Shown here piece by piece: positions 13,297 to 21,358 of a stretch of DNA of 64,000 nucleotides (the stretch's first letter is position 1; each line of letters starts with the position of its first letter). Location of the stretch: contig JACAEQ010000032.1 of NCBI GenBank assembly GCA_013388755.1, positions 62,001 through 126,000 on the forward strand. Reading direction: 5' to 3'. A program made the position numbers and the translations under genes. The notes under the pieces are model-generated. The model saw nothing but the letters and a program-made list of their open reading frames with translations. It was not told the DNA's origin and did not search any database. Source of the stretch: Chloroflexota bacterium (lineage in GTDB: Bacteria > Chloroflexota > Chloroflexia > Chloroflexales > Roseiflexaceae).

Positions 13297-14400
13297 ATGG
13301 CATCGATCAAGTACGATCACGTCTGGAAGCGCTTTGGCGATTTTGCCGCTCTCAAGGATCTGAATCTTGACATTGCCGATCAGGAGTTCCTGGTGCTTGT
13401 CGGGCCGTCGGGGTGCGGCAAAACAACCGCGCTGCGTTGCCTCGCTGGCCTCGAGGAGATCACCGAGGGCAATATCATGATTGGCGACCGCGTGGTGAAC
13501 GATGTGCCGCCGAAGGATCGTGATATTGCGATGGTGTTCCAGAGCTACGCACTCTACCCCCATATGAGCGTGTACGATAATATGGCATTTGGCCTCAAGC
13601 TGCGCAAAACGCCGAGAGCGGAAATCGATGCGCGCGTCAAAGAAGCAGCCGAGATGCTGGGCATTGGCCAGTTGCTCGATCGGAAGCCGAAAGCGCTTTC
13701 GGGTGGCCAGCGACAGCGCGTGGCCCTTGGTCGCGCGATCGTGCGCCACCCGTCCGTCTTCCTCATGGATGAGCCACTATCGAACCTTGACGCGAAACTG
13801 CGTGTCCAGACGCGCGCTGAGATCTCGAAGCTGCACCAGCGCCTGAAGACAACCTTCATCTATGTGACCCACGACCAGACCGAGGCGATGACCATGGGCA
13901 CCCGCATCGCGGTGATGCGCGATGGCGTGCTGCAGCAACTTGATACGCCACAGACGCTGTATGACCATCCGGCAAATATGTTTGTTGCTGGCTTCATCGG
14001 CTCACCGGCGATGAACTTCTTCGAGGCGACGCTGGTACGCGGCGATGGTAAGGTGCTGGTCGATTTTGGACCGTTCCAGTTACCGGTACCGCCATCGCGA
14101 ATTGATATGATTGCCGATCATATTGGGATGCCGATCTTTTTCGGTGTGCGCCCCGAGGATATTCACGATACGCACTATGTGCCGCGTGGGGTGGATGATA
14201 CCGCGCGCTTGATGACGATGGTCAACGTCGTTGAGCCGCTCGGCTCAGAAGTGTATGCATACGTCGAAAATGGCGGGAAGGAAATGGTCGGGCGCCTCGA
14301 CCCCCGCACCTCAGCGCGTACCGGCCAGCCATTCGAGGTGGTCATTGATATGACCAAGATGCATATTTTTGACCGTGACACCGAGAGGGCATTGATCTGA
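13297..14400 (+). CDS. ugpC: ABC transporter ATP-binding protein, UgpC/MalK/MsmK type
   Basis: ATPase of carbohydrate (CUT1) importers, 367 residues. Walker A GPSGCGKTT (about 36-44), Q-loop VFQSYALYPHM, signature LSGGQRQR (134-141), Walker B FLMDEP (D158, E159) and H-loop THDQTEAMT (H192) are all present. A C-terminal TOBE/MalK regulatory region of about 130 residues follows. The start MASIKYDHVW has AAAGGAG 10 bases upstream. No permease or binding-protein gene is adjacent, so it is probably a shared ATPase energising several sugar importers encoded elsewhere; this is inferred from context. A LacI regulator lies just upstream. Confidence 0.95.
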   Translation: MASIKYDHVWKRFGDFAALKDLNLDIADQEFLVLVGPSGCGKTTALRCLAGLEEITEGNIMIGDRVVNDVPPKDRDIAMVFQSYALYPHMSVYDNMAFGLKLRKTPRAEIDARVKEAAEMLGIGQLLDRKPKALSGGQRQRVALGRAIVRHPSVFLMDEPLSNLDAKLRVQTRAEISKLHQRLKTTFIYVTHDQTEAMTMGTRIAVMRDGVLQQLDTPQTLYDHPANMFVAGFIGSPAMNFFEATLVRGDGKVLVDFGPFQLPVPPSRIDMIADHIGMPIFFGVRPEDIHDTHYVPRGVDDTARLMTMVNVVEPLGSEVYAYVENGGKEMVGRLDPRTSARTGQPFEVVIDMTKMHIFDRDTERALI

Positions 14401-14434
14401 GCGCCACTGGCGCTCCGCCGGCAATATCGCTCCC

Positions 14435-14466
14435 GGAGGGTCGTCGGGTTGATCCTGCGACCCTCC
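14435..14466 (+). terminator. Stem-loop terminator after the ABC ATPase gene
   Basis: GGAGGGTCG (14435-14443) pairs perfectly with CGACCCTCC (14458-14466) across a 14-base loop, 34 bases after the stop codon. There is no U-tract, as for other hairpins in this window. Confidence 0.6.
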
Positions 14467-14485
14467 AGACCTCACTACCTATGCT

Positions 14486-14860
14486 ATGCAATCCCAGCAT
14501 CCATCCTATGACCTCGCCGCACTGGCGTCGCTTGATTTCTGCTACCTGACGACTACTGGCCGGGTCTCCGGGAAGCCGCATACGATCGAGATCTGGTTTG
14601 CCCTCGACGGCCACACCATCTACATGCTGGCCGGCAACCCCGGGTCCGACTGGGTGAAAAATGCCCGTCGCACCCCGGGCGTCACGCTGCGAGTCGGCGG
14701 CGTATCGTTTGCCGGCACGGCGCGCATGGTTGACCAGCCAGACGAAGACACACTGGCGCGACGCCTCGTCCTGGCAAAGTATCAGCCCGGCTACGACGAC
14801 GATCTTTCCGATTGGGGGCGCACATCTCTCGCTGTCGCCGTTGATCTCGACGTTCCCTGA
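14486..14860 (+). CDS. Nitroreductase/F420H2-dependent (DDN-like) family protein
   Basis: 124 residues with the split-barrel fold pattern of the deazaflavin-dependent nitroreductase family: LTTTGRVSGKPHTIEIWF near the N-terminus, then YMLAGNPGSDWVKNARRTPG, a cofactor-contacting block in this family. Such proteins use F420H2 or related deazaflavin/flavin cofactors to reduce quinones or other small molecules; the true substrate is unknown. No clear ribosome site precedes the ATG. A hairpin lies on each side of the gene, so it is likely a single-gene unit. Confidence 0.8.
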   Translation: MQSQHPSYDLAALASLDFCYLTTTGRVSGKPHTIEIWFALDGHTIYMLAGNPGSDWVKNARRTPGVTLRVGGVSFAGTARMVDQPDEDTLARRLVLAKYQPGYDDDLSDWGRTSLAVAVDLDVP

Positions 14861-14861
14861 G

Positions 14862-14884
14862 GCCATGCGCCGCTGGCGCATGGC
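14862..14884. terminator. Bidirectional hairpin between convergent genes
   Basis: GCCATGCGCC (14862-14871), a 3-base loop, and GGCGCATGGC (14875-14884) form a perfect 10-base stem between the end of the DDN-like gene and the end of ggt. No T-tract is seen on either side. Confidence 0.65.
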
Positions 14885-14889
14885 TCTAC

Positions 14890-16503
14890 TCACACCTCAA
14901 GTGCCATTCCGGCGCCGCCGGTATCCGAGCCGCCACGCAGTGTGCCGCGTTCCGGGTCAATGCTGATGACCTGGACCAACCCAAATGCGCCATGGCTCTG
15001 CGGCACGCGCACGATAGGATGCCGCTCGCGAACGTCAGCACACACATACTCCGGGATGCGATTCTGGACGACGATCCGCTCCCCCTGGCAATCAAAGCGC
15101 GGTGCCAGCACCGCCTCCGCCGGGCTCATACCGAAGTCGATAATATTCAACAGCACCTGCAGAACACCGCTGATGATCCGGTTCGCGCCAGGCGCGCCAA
15201 CCACCAGCACCGGGCGGTTATCGGCATAGACGATCGTCGGCGCCATGCCGGTGGCGCGGCCCTTGCGCGGCGCGATCGAGTTACGATGACCGGGCAACGG
15301 GTTGAAGTTGATCATCGAGTTGTTGTACATGAAACCCAGCCCCGGCGTGATAACCCCCGACGACATGCCGAGCGAGTGGGTCAGGGCGACGCAGTTGCCG
15401 GCGGCGTCAACAACGCTGACGTGAGTCGTATCCGGCGGGCCGCCAGGGACCGCATCCACCTCAATCGGATGATCGGCGTCAATCTGTGCGCGCCATCGGG
15501 CCGCTCGTTCCTTGGCCGTCAGCCATGCGACCGGAACATCGTTAAATGCCGGGTCACCAATGTACCGGTTGCGATCGGCGAATGCGGCTTTCATCGCCAT
15601 GGCGACCGTGTAGATGTAATCGGCGCTGTTATGCCCCAGCGTCGGGAGATCATACCCTTCGAGGATGTGCAAGGCCTCGATCAGCGTCGGGCCACCATGC
15701 GGCGCCTGTGATGAAACGATGGTATAGCCACGGTACGTCCCAACAGCTGGCGCTTCCTCGCGGATCGCATATTCAGCGAGATCGGTGGCTGTGACAAAGC
15801 CATCATTGGCGGCCAGGTCGCTGGCCATAGCATGCGCCAGGTCGCCATGATAGAAATCATCGGCGCCAGCGCTTGCCAGGCGTCGCAGGGTGGCGGCATA
15901 GTCCGGGTTGCGAAGCGTCATACCTTCATCATATGGCTGCCCGTCAGCTGTCAGGTAGATCCGGCGCGCCTCTGCATTCGCCAGGATATAGTCGAGCAAG
16001 GAACAGGCTTCTGGATAGACACTGCGGGTCTTCCAGCGCGCCGCAAGGACACTGTCGACCATGAACCCGTCGTCGGCGATGCGCGCCGCGGGTTCTATCG
16101 CCTGCTCCCAGCTCACACTGCCCCAGCGATCGAGCAGCGTTGCCAGCGCCTTGACCGTTCCAGGGGTACATACTGCCTGATAGCCTGCGTCATTGACCTT
16201 GCCGGTCAGGAAATATCCCCACCCGTCCGGGTTCATACGAATGAGTCGATCAACCCACATATCGGGGCGCACGCGCGAGCCAGCGAGCGCCGGTGCATCG
16301 AGCAACATGGTCTGACCGGCTGGATCGCCGGCCAGGCGCAGAACAGCAAGTGCATATCCGCCAAGCCCGCACATCTGCGGATTGACGACCATCTGGACAA
16401 ACGCGCAGGTGACGGCGGCGTCAATCGCATTACCGCCGGCCATGAGCACCCGCGCACCAGCCTCGACCGCTATCGGTTCAGGCGCGACAATCATTCCTGC
16501 CAT
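14890..16503 (-). CDS. ggt: Gamma-glutamyltranspeptidase family protein
   Basis: 537-residue N-terminal-nucleophile hydrolase of the GGT family, which transfers or hydrolyses gamma-glutamyl groups such as that of glutathione. The autocleavage and nucleophile motif is DTTHVSVVDAAGN (Thr359), and the binding-loop motif GAPGANRIISG corresponds to the GSPGGSRI region. The N-terminal block is GGNAIDAAVTCAFVQMVVNP. Unlike periplasmic GGTs it starts directly with the mature fold (MAGMIVAPEPIAVEAG) and has no signal peptide, so it is probably cytoplasmic. GAGG precedes the ATG. The exact substrate cannot be read from sequence. Confidence 0.92.
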   Translation of the reverse strand: MAGMIVAPEPIAVEAGARVLMAGGNAIDAAVTCAFVQMVVNPQMCGLGGYALAVLRLAGDPAGQTMLLDAPALAGSRVRPDMWVDRLIRMNPDGWGYFLTGKVNDAGYQAVCTPGTVKALATLLDRWGSVSWEQAIEPAARIADDGFMVDSVLAARWKTRSVYPEACSLLDYILANAEARRIYLTADGQPYDEGMTLRNPDYAATLRRLASAGADDFYHGDLAHAMASDLAANDGFVTATDLAEYAIREEAPAVGTYRGYTIVSSQAPHGGPTLIEALHILEGYDLPTLGHNSADYIYTVAMAMKAAFADRNRYIGDPAFNDVPVAWLTAKERAARWRAQIDADHPIEVDAVPGGPPDTTHVSVVDAAGNCVALTHSLGMSSGVITPGLGFMYNNSMINFNPLPGHRNSIAPRKGRATGMAPTIVYADNRPVLVVGAPGANRIISGVLQVLLNIIDFGMSPAEAVLAPRFDCQGERIVVQNRIPEYVCADVRERHPIVRVPQSHGAFGLVQVISIDPERGTLRGGSDTGGAGMALEV

Positions 16504-16544
16504 AGGTGGCCTCTTTCACATCTGGACATGTTACGGCGCAGTAT

Positions 16545-16572
16545 ACTATACGCGGGCAAAGCGCAGGCGCAA
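16545..16572 (-). promoter_or_regulatory. Possible ggt promoter
   Basis: Minus-strand TTGCGC (16567-16572) and TATAGT (16545-16550) are 16 bases apart in the gap between the divergent ggt and hydrolase genes. An overlapping TATACT (16540-16545) is also present. No equally good plus-strand promoter was found for the hydrolase. Confidence 0.35.
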
Positions 16573-16759
16573 CGTGGGTGGGGGTCATGTTATGTGGGCA
16601 ATGCCATATGTGCCTTCGGCAGAGCGGAAATACCGGTGCATACTGGCGGTTGCGCCGCCGCAACTGACCATCCTGTTCCGCAGGATCATGCTGCCATAGA
16701 CGGACGCAAGAATACATGCCTCACCTGCGCTACAGGCGTGTATGGATGGGAGGAGCAGG

Positions 16760-17719
16760 ATGGTTCGTGAGCGTTTGAGGCGCATGGCGCCCTTCATGCT
16801 TGGGCTGGGACTCGGCACCCTGGCTGGCCCGACCGTCTTCCGCGCGATAGAGGCGTTGCGTCTGATGCTGGTCGGGCAACGTCAGCCATTATGGCGTTAC
16901 CCGGCAGATCTGCAGTTGCACGCAGAAGATGTGACGTTTGCGTCGCCGGACGGCGTGACCTTACGCGGATGGTTTATTCACCGCACCGGCGACGACGGTC
17001 GGCCGGCCCCGGCGATCGTCTTCATCCACGGCTGGCCGTGGAATCGTTGTGGTAATCGTGCCGGTGCGACGATACTGCCGGACCGCACGGTCGATTTTCT
17101 CGGGCCAGCGGCTGCCTTCAGCCAGGCCGGCTTTCACGTTTTGCTGTTCGATGTGCGCAATCACGGCGTCAGCGATGCCCGACCGCCGGTGACATTCGGT
17201 GTGAACGAGGCGCATGATGTTCGGGGTGCGGTGGCCATGCTCCGCACGCGCCCCGATGTGGATGGTGAGCGGATCGGCCTGATTGGCTATTCAATGGGGG
17301 CCAATGCCGCGCTGCGCGCCGCCCCCGATTGCGCGCCGATCCGTGGCATCGTAGCCGTACAACCAACCAGCGCCAGCATCTTCGCGCCCAATGCCGCGCG
17401 CGATGTGCTCGGACCGGCCGGGCCGGCGCTGATCCGGATAGGCGGGCTGGTGCATCGCGCCGCCGGTTCGCCGCCGTTTTCAGCGATTGCGCCCACTGCA
17501 TGGGTGCACCGCCTGCACGATAATGATGTACTGTATGTCCAGGGCGGCGGTGATCGCTGGGGATCGCTGGCCGATGTCGAGGCAATGGTCGCGAATACCC
17601 CGCGTGCGCATCCACTGATCGTCGCGCCCAGCAGCGAGCGCTACGGAGGCTACCTGTACGTGGCTGAGCATACTGACGAATTCATCGCATTCTTTCGCGA
17701 AACGCTGGGATGCGCGTGA
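16760..17719 (+). CDS. Alpha/beta-hydrolase, membrane-anchored
   Basis: 319 residues. A weak N-terminal hydrophobic segment (APFMLGLGLGTLAGPTVF) may anchor the protein. The hydrolase fold has the oxyanion-type motif IHGWPWN (about 89-95) and the nucleophile elbow GYSMGA with Ser178. The C-terminal strand leads to a probable catalytic His in YVAEHTDEF, and DVRNHG is also present. I prefer the ATG at 16760 because GGGAGGAGCAGG precedes it; an ATG six codons upstream is possible. Esterase or peptidase activity is likely but the substrate is unknown. Confidence 0.85.
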   Translation: MVRERLRRMAPFMLGLGLGTLAGPTVFRAIEALRLMLVGQRQPLWRYPADLQLHAEDVTFASPDGVTLRGWFIHRTGDDGRPAPAIVFIHGWPWNRCGNRAGATILPDRTVDFLGPAAAFSQAGFHVLLFDVRNHGVSDARPPVTFGVNEAHDVRGAVAMLRTRPDVDGERIGLIGYSMGANAALRAAPDCAPIRGIVAVQPTSASIFAPNAARDVLGPAGPALIRIGGLVHRAAGSPPFSAIAPTAWVHRLHDNDVLYVQGGGDRWGSLADVEAMVANTPRAHPLIVAPSSERYGGYLYVAEHTDEFIAFFRETLGCA

Positions 17720-17785
17720 ACGCGGCACCTGAACGATGCCGATCTTCACACTGACTTTCGTTTCGTTCGTACTGAGAGTGCCTTC

Positions 17786-18304
17786 ATGAGCAACGTCTTC
17801 GAATTCCCCGATCTCACTGATCGGCTCGACATTCACCCGACCGCCTATGTATCACCGCATGCGTATGTGCGGGGCACTGTGACCATCGGTGCCGACTCGT
17901 CCGTCTGGCCAATGGTGGTCATCCGTGGCGACAATGGCGTTATTCGAATCGGCGCACGGTGCAACATTCAGGATGGCAGTGTGCTGCATGCCGATCCAGA
18001 TGCCTATCTCACGATCGGCGACGGGGTCAGTATTGGCCATGCGGCTGTCGTCCATGGCTGTACCGTTGAAGACGACGTGCTGATCGGCATCGGCGCAGTG
18101 GTGCTGAATCATGCACGGATCGGCGCCGGTAGCCTGATCGCCGCGCGGGCGCTGGTCACCGAAGGTATGGATATACCACCGGGATCGCTGGTTATTGGTG
18201 TACCGGGGGTCGTCCGGCCGCTGGGCGCGGGGTTGCTAGAGCGCATTCGGCGCACTGCTCTGCGCTATGTCGCGCTGAAGGAGCGCTACCGCTCCGGCGG
18301 CTGA
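17786..18304 (+). CDS. Gamma-class carbonic anhydrase family protein
   Basis: 172-residue left-handed beta-helix protein with hexapeptide repeats (VTIGADSSVWPMVVIRGD, IRIGARCNIQDGSVLH, LTIGDGVSIGHAAVVHGC). The three zinc histidines are in place: His68, His85 and His90, with the family's 5-residue spacing of the last two. Homologues either hydrate CO2 or act as metal-binding acyl-CoA accessory proteins. It follows the hydrolase by 66 bases. Its last 19 bases overlap the end of the convergent membrane-protein gene. Confidence 0.93.
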   Translation: MSNVFEFPDLTDRLDIHPTAYVSPHAYVRGTVTIGADSSVWPMVVIRGDNGVIRIGARCNIQDGSVLHADPDAYLTIGDGVSIGHAAVVHGCTVEDDVLIGIGAVVLNHARIGAGSLIAARALVTEGMDIPPGSLVIGVPGVVRPLGAGLLERIRRTALRYVALKERYRSGG

Positions 18305-19113
18305 TCGGTGAGCTGCCGTTCGACCTGATCGTCAGCAGAACTCGTGGTCGCCGGCGGCGACATCCGATCCGGTGCGGTATGGTTTCCGCTACCGGCGCCG
18401 GCAGGGGGAAACACATCGGGCGCTTGCGGCGCGACTTCCAGCGAGGAGCTGGCCGGTGCTTCCACGCCGGTTGCTGCAGCACCCGGTTCGGCGGAAGCGG
18501 GCGCCGGCGTCTCGCTGGCAGCAGGTGGCTGTTCTATGGCTGGAGACGTATGCGCCGGCGATAGGGCCGGCACACCGGCCGGAGCAGGCACCGGCGATGC
18601 CTGCGAAAGAAGATCGTGCCGCACCATGCGCCCGGCCAGCGGATAGATGAACAACTGGCCACGGTAGACCTGATAGGCGCCATAGATGGCGTACAGCACC
18701 GCCGCGATACCATATCCGATCGGCAGCAACAACCCCGACAGCGCAAACCAGAATGTGTCCGGCAACGATCCGTCGCGGTAGAGATCTGGCCGCAGCGCGG
18801 CGGGCAACAACGAGAGCAGCAGGCACCCCGACCAGAACAGCATCAGTATGACCGTAACCAGGAACGTGCCCCCCTGGTAGACCAGCGCCTGCATCACATG
18901 GGCGCGAATAAAACGCGACTTCTCACGTTGTGTCGCCCACAGGACGACAACCAGCGCCAGGCCCATCAGGCCGGCGACGTTGGCCACGATACTGGCGTGT
19001 GCCACGGCAGCGGTCAACCGCTCATCTTCGTCAGGTATACTGTGCGCTGCTGCTGGAGATGTCATCATACACTGGGCGTACGCGGCCACGTTACCATGCG
19101 TCGCATAAGTCAT
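18286..19113 (-). CDS. DUF4870-like membrane protein with Pro/Ala-rich tail
   Basis: About 275 residues. The first 150 contain four hydrophobic helices in the DUF4870 arrangement (RLTAAVAHASIVANVAGLMG, then VVVLWATQREKSRFIRAHVM, then two helices and VLYAIYGAYQVYRGQLF). The last 110 residues are disordered and rich in Pro, Ala, Ser and Glu. Start is uncertain: ATG at 19113 (MTYATHG) lies only about 4 bases after the predicted transcription start and would be nearly leaderless; ATGs at 19068 and 19065 are alternatives. No ribosome site precedes any of them. Function unknown. Confidence 0.75.
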   Translation of the reverse strand: MTYATHGNVAAYAQCMMTSPAAAHSIPDEDERLTAAVAHASIVANVAGLMGLALVVVLWATQREKSRFIRAHVMQALVYQGGTFLVTVILMLFWSGCLLLSLLPAALRPDLYRDGSLPDTFWFALSGLLLPIGYGIAAVLYAIYGAYQVYRGQLFIYPLAGRMVRHDLLSQASPVPAPAGVPALSPAHTSPAIEQPPAASETPAPASAEPGAAATGVEAPASSSLEVAPQAPDVFPPAGAGSGNHTAPDRMSPPATTSSADDQVERQLTDQPPER

Positions 19114-19123
19114 ATCGTTAACG

Positions 19124-19132
19124 ATTATAACA
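19124..19132 (-). promoter_or_regulatory. Extended -10 promoter of the DUF4870-like gene
   Basis: TGTTATAAT on the minus strand, with a weak TTGTAG 16 bases upstream. The predicted start of transcription (about 19117) is almost at the first candidate ATG (19113). The divergent MoxR gene has a possible TACAAT at 19146-19151. Confidence 0.5.
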
Positions 19133-19183
19133 TATGCGGCCTGTGCTACAATGCAGTGTGCCCGAACACGACAGGATTCACCC

Positions 19184-20074
19184 ATGCAATTCGCGACGAT
19201 TGACGACCTGCAACAGGCGCTCGCCACCCACGACTATGTTGCCGATCGGCCGCTGGCGACGGCGATCTTCCTTGCGCTGAAGCTGCAAAAACCGCTGCTG
19301 CTTGAGGGGGAAGCAGGCGTCGGCAAAACGGAAATCGCCAAGACCCTGGCACGCATGCAGGAACGCCACCTGATCCGGTTGCAATGCTACGAGGGCCTTG
19401 ACGTCAACACAACGATCTATGAATGGAACTACACCCGCCAGATGCTACAGATCCGGTTGATCGAGGCGCTTGGCGCAGCCGACACCCACGCCGCCCTGAA
19501 CGAAATCTTCGGCCCCGAATTTCTGATCAAGCGCCCACTGTTGCAGGCGATCGAGGAAAGCTGGGATCGTCCGCCGGTCCTGCTGATCGACGAAATCGAC
19601 CGTGCCGATGAGGAGTTCGAGGCATTTCTGCTCGAACTACTCTCTGACTGGCAGATCAGCATTCCGGAGATTGGCACCATCCGTGCTGGCCAGCCGCCAA
19701 CGGTCATTATCACCAGTAATCGTACTCGCGAGATTCACGATGCGTTGAAACGCCGGTGCCTCTTCCACTGGATCGACTATCCGTCGCTCGAAAAAGAACA
19801 GCGGATCGTCAGCATGCGCGTGCCCGGCGCATCCGAGCGTCTCTCGCGTCAGGTGGTGGCGTTCGTGCAAGAACTTCGCAAGCTGGATCTGTTCAAACTG
19901 CCGGGCGTCGCCGAGACGCTCGACTGGGCGACTGCGCTGGCGACACTCGACGCACGCGAACTGACAGCCAGCATGGTTGAAGATACGCTCGGCGCGATCC
20001 TGAAGTACCAGGATGACATCGCCCGGGTGCGCGGCCAGGGTGTGCGGTCATTGCTGGAGAAAGTGCAGGGCTGA
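19184..20074 (+). CDS. MoxR-family AAA+ ATPase (CoxD-like)
   Basis: 296 residues. Walker A GEAGVGKTE (about 42-50), Walker B LLIDEIDRADEEF, and sensor TSNRTREIHDALKRRC place it among MoxR ATPases. It is followed 32 bases later by a VWA-domain gene; this ATPase/VWA pairing is the standard MoxR arrangement and, in the CoxD/CoxE branch, matures the Mo/Cu site of aerobic CO dehydrogenases. I chose the ATG at 19184 (MQFATIDDLQQ); an upstream ATG overlaps the possible -10. No CO dehydrogenase subunit genes are visible, so its client is unknown. Confidence 0.92.
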   Translation: MQFATIDDLQQALATHDYVADRPLATAIFLALKLQKPLLLEGEAGVGKTEIAKTLARMQERHLIRLQCYEGLDVNTTIYEWNYTRQMLQIRLIEALGAADTHAALNEIFGPEFLIKRPLLQAIEESWDRPPVLLIDEIDRADEEFEAFLLELLSDWQISIPEIGTIRAGQPPTVIITSNRTREIHDALKRRCLFHWIDYPSLEKEQRIVSMRVPGASERLSRQVVAFVQELRKLDLFKLPGVAETLDWATALATLDARELTASMVEDTLGAILKYQDDIARVRGQGVRSLLEKVQG

Positions 20075-20106
20075 AGGGTCGCCCCATCCCATCCGATGTA
20101 CACGCT

Positions 20107-21318
20107 ATGAAGATACCTGAACAGCCGGTACCGCACGGTCACCTGACGACCCATGTCCTGGCGTTTGTGCACCTGTTGCGGAGCGCTGGGATCAAGGTCA
20201 GTACGGAACAGACGCTGGATCTGGTGCGGGCGCTGGAGCATGTCCCGATCATGTCGCGCGGTGACTTTCGCGCGGCAGCATGCTGTACTCTAATCTACCG
20301 GCGCGAGGACCTGCCGGTGTTCGATGCCGCCTTCGAGTTTTACTGGCGCACCGGGTCGGGCCTCGATCCCCTGATCATGGCACTTCCTGTTGTCAGGACT
20401 CCACCGAAGTTGCTACGTCTGCCGCGTCGGCCTCGTCAACAGGGGAACGGCCCGGATCAGGAGCGCAGCGAGGAGGAACGCGAGGAGAAGGTCGGGTTGA
20501 CACTCACCTTTACCGCAGCCGAAACATTGCGCACCAGGGACTTTGGCAGCTTCAGCTTTGAAGAAGTCCAGGCATGCAAGCAATTCTTGCGCAACCTGGA
20601 ATGGCGGATCGAACCGCGCCGGACGCGCCGCCGCCGCCCCGCAGCGCGCCCTGGAGTGATTGATATGCGTCGCCTGCTACGTCGCAATCTGCGCCACGGC
20701 GGCGATCCCGTCGAACTGGCCTTCCGCGAACCACGCCAGCGCCAGCGCCCGCTCGTCGTCCTGTGCGACATCAGTGGCTCAATGGATCGCTACAGCCGCA
20801 TCCTGCTGCAGTTTGTTCACACTATCTCAAATGGCCTGCGCAACGTTGAGGCGTTTGTCTTCGGTACGCGGCTGACGCGCATCACGCGCCTCCTGCGCGA
20901 ACGCGACATTGACGAAGCGATCGCCGCGGTCAGCAAGCAGGTGGTTGACTGGTCAGGCGGGACACGCATTGGCGAGGCAGTGAAGAACTTCAACTACTCC
21001 TGGTCACGGCGCGTACTGGGGAAGGGCGCGGTTGTGTTGTTGATCAGCGATGGCTGGGATCGTGGCGATCCACAGCTCCTGGAGCGAGAAATGGCGCGCC
21101 TGCAACGTTCCACGTACCGGTTGATCTGGCTCAACCCGTTGCTGGGCAACCCGCGCTACCAGCCGTTGACCCGGGGGATGCAGGCAGCGTTGCCGCATGT
21201 AGACGACTTTCTGCCAGTGCATAACCTGTTGAGCCTGGAGCAACTCGGCGAGAAACTGGCAACGCTGGGTGAACGACGCCCGGAACGACGCCAGCGACGG
21301 ATTCCTGCCACGTCGTGA
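20107..21318 (+). CDS. VWA-domain protein, CoxE-like
   Basis: 403 residues. The N-terminal half is helical and charged (a very basic run near 168-182), and the C-terminal half is a von Willebrand A domain with an intact MIDAS metal site: DISGSMDRYS (D221) and SGGTRIGEA; LLISDGWDRGDP lies further on. The pattern of N-terminal VHLLRSAGIKVSTEQTLDLV fits CoxE-like proteins. It is co-transcribed with the MoxR ATPase and likely works with it as a chaperone complex for inserting a metal cofactor; two MoeA-type genes and a MobA-like gene occur later in the window. This pathway link is inference. Confidence 0.9.
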   Translation: MKIPEQPVPHGHLTTHVLAFVHLLRSAGIKVSTEQTLDLVRALEHVPIMSRGDFRAAACCTLIYRREDLPVFDAAFEFYWRTGSGLDPLIMALPVVRTPPKLLRLPRRPRQQGNGPDQERSEEEREEKVGLTLTFTAAETLRTRDFGSFSFEEVQACKQFLRNLEWRIEPRRTRRRRPAARPGVIDMRRLLRRNLRHGGDPVELAFREPRQRQRPLVVLCDISGSMDRYSRILLQFVHTISNGLRNVEAFVFGTRLTRITRLLRERDIDEAIAAVSKQVVDWSGGTRIGEAVKNFNYSWSRRVLGKGAVVLLISDGWDRGDPQLLEREMARLQRSTYRLIWLNPLLGNPRYQPLTRGMQAALPHVDDFLPVHNLLSLEQLGEKLATLGERRPERRQRRIPATS

Positions 21319-21358
21319 TGTGGTCGAACGACCTGCTGCATGGCTGCCCGGTTCGCGG

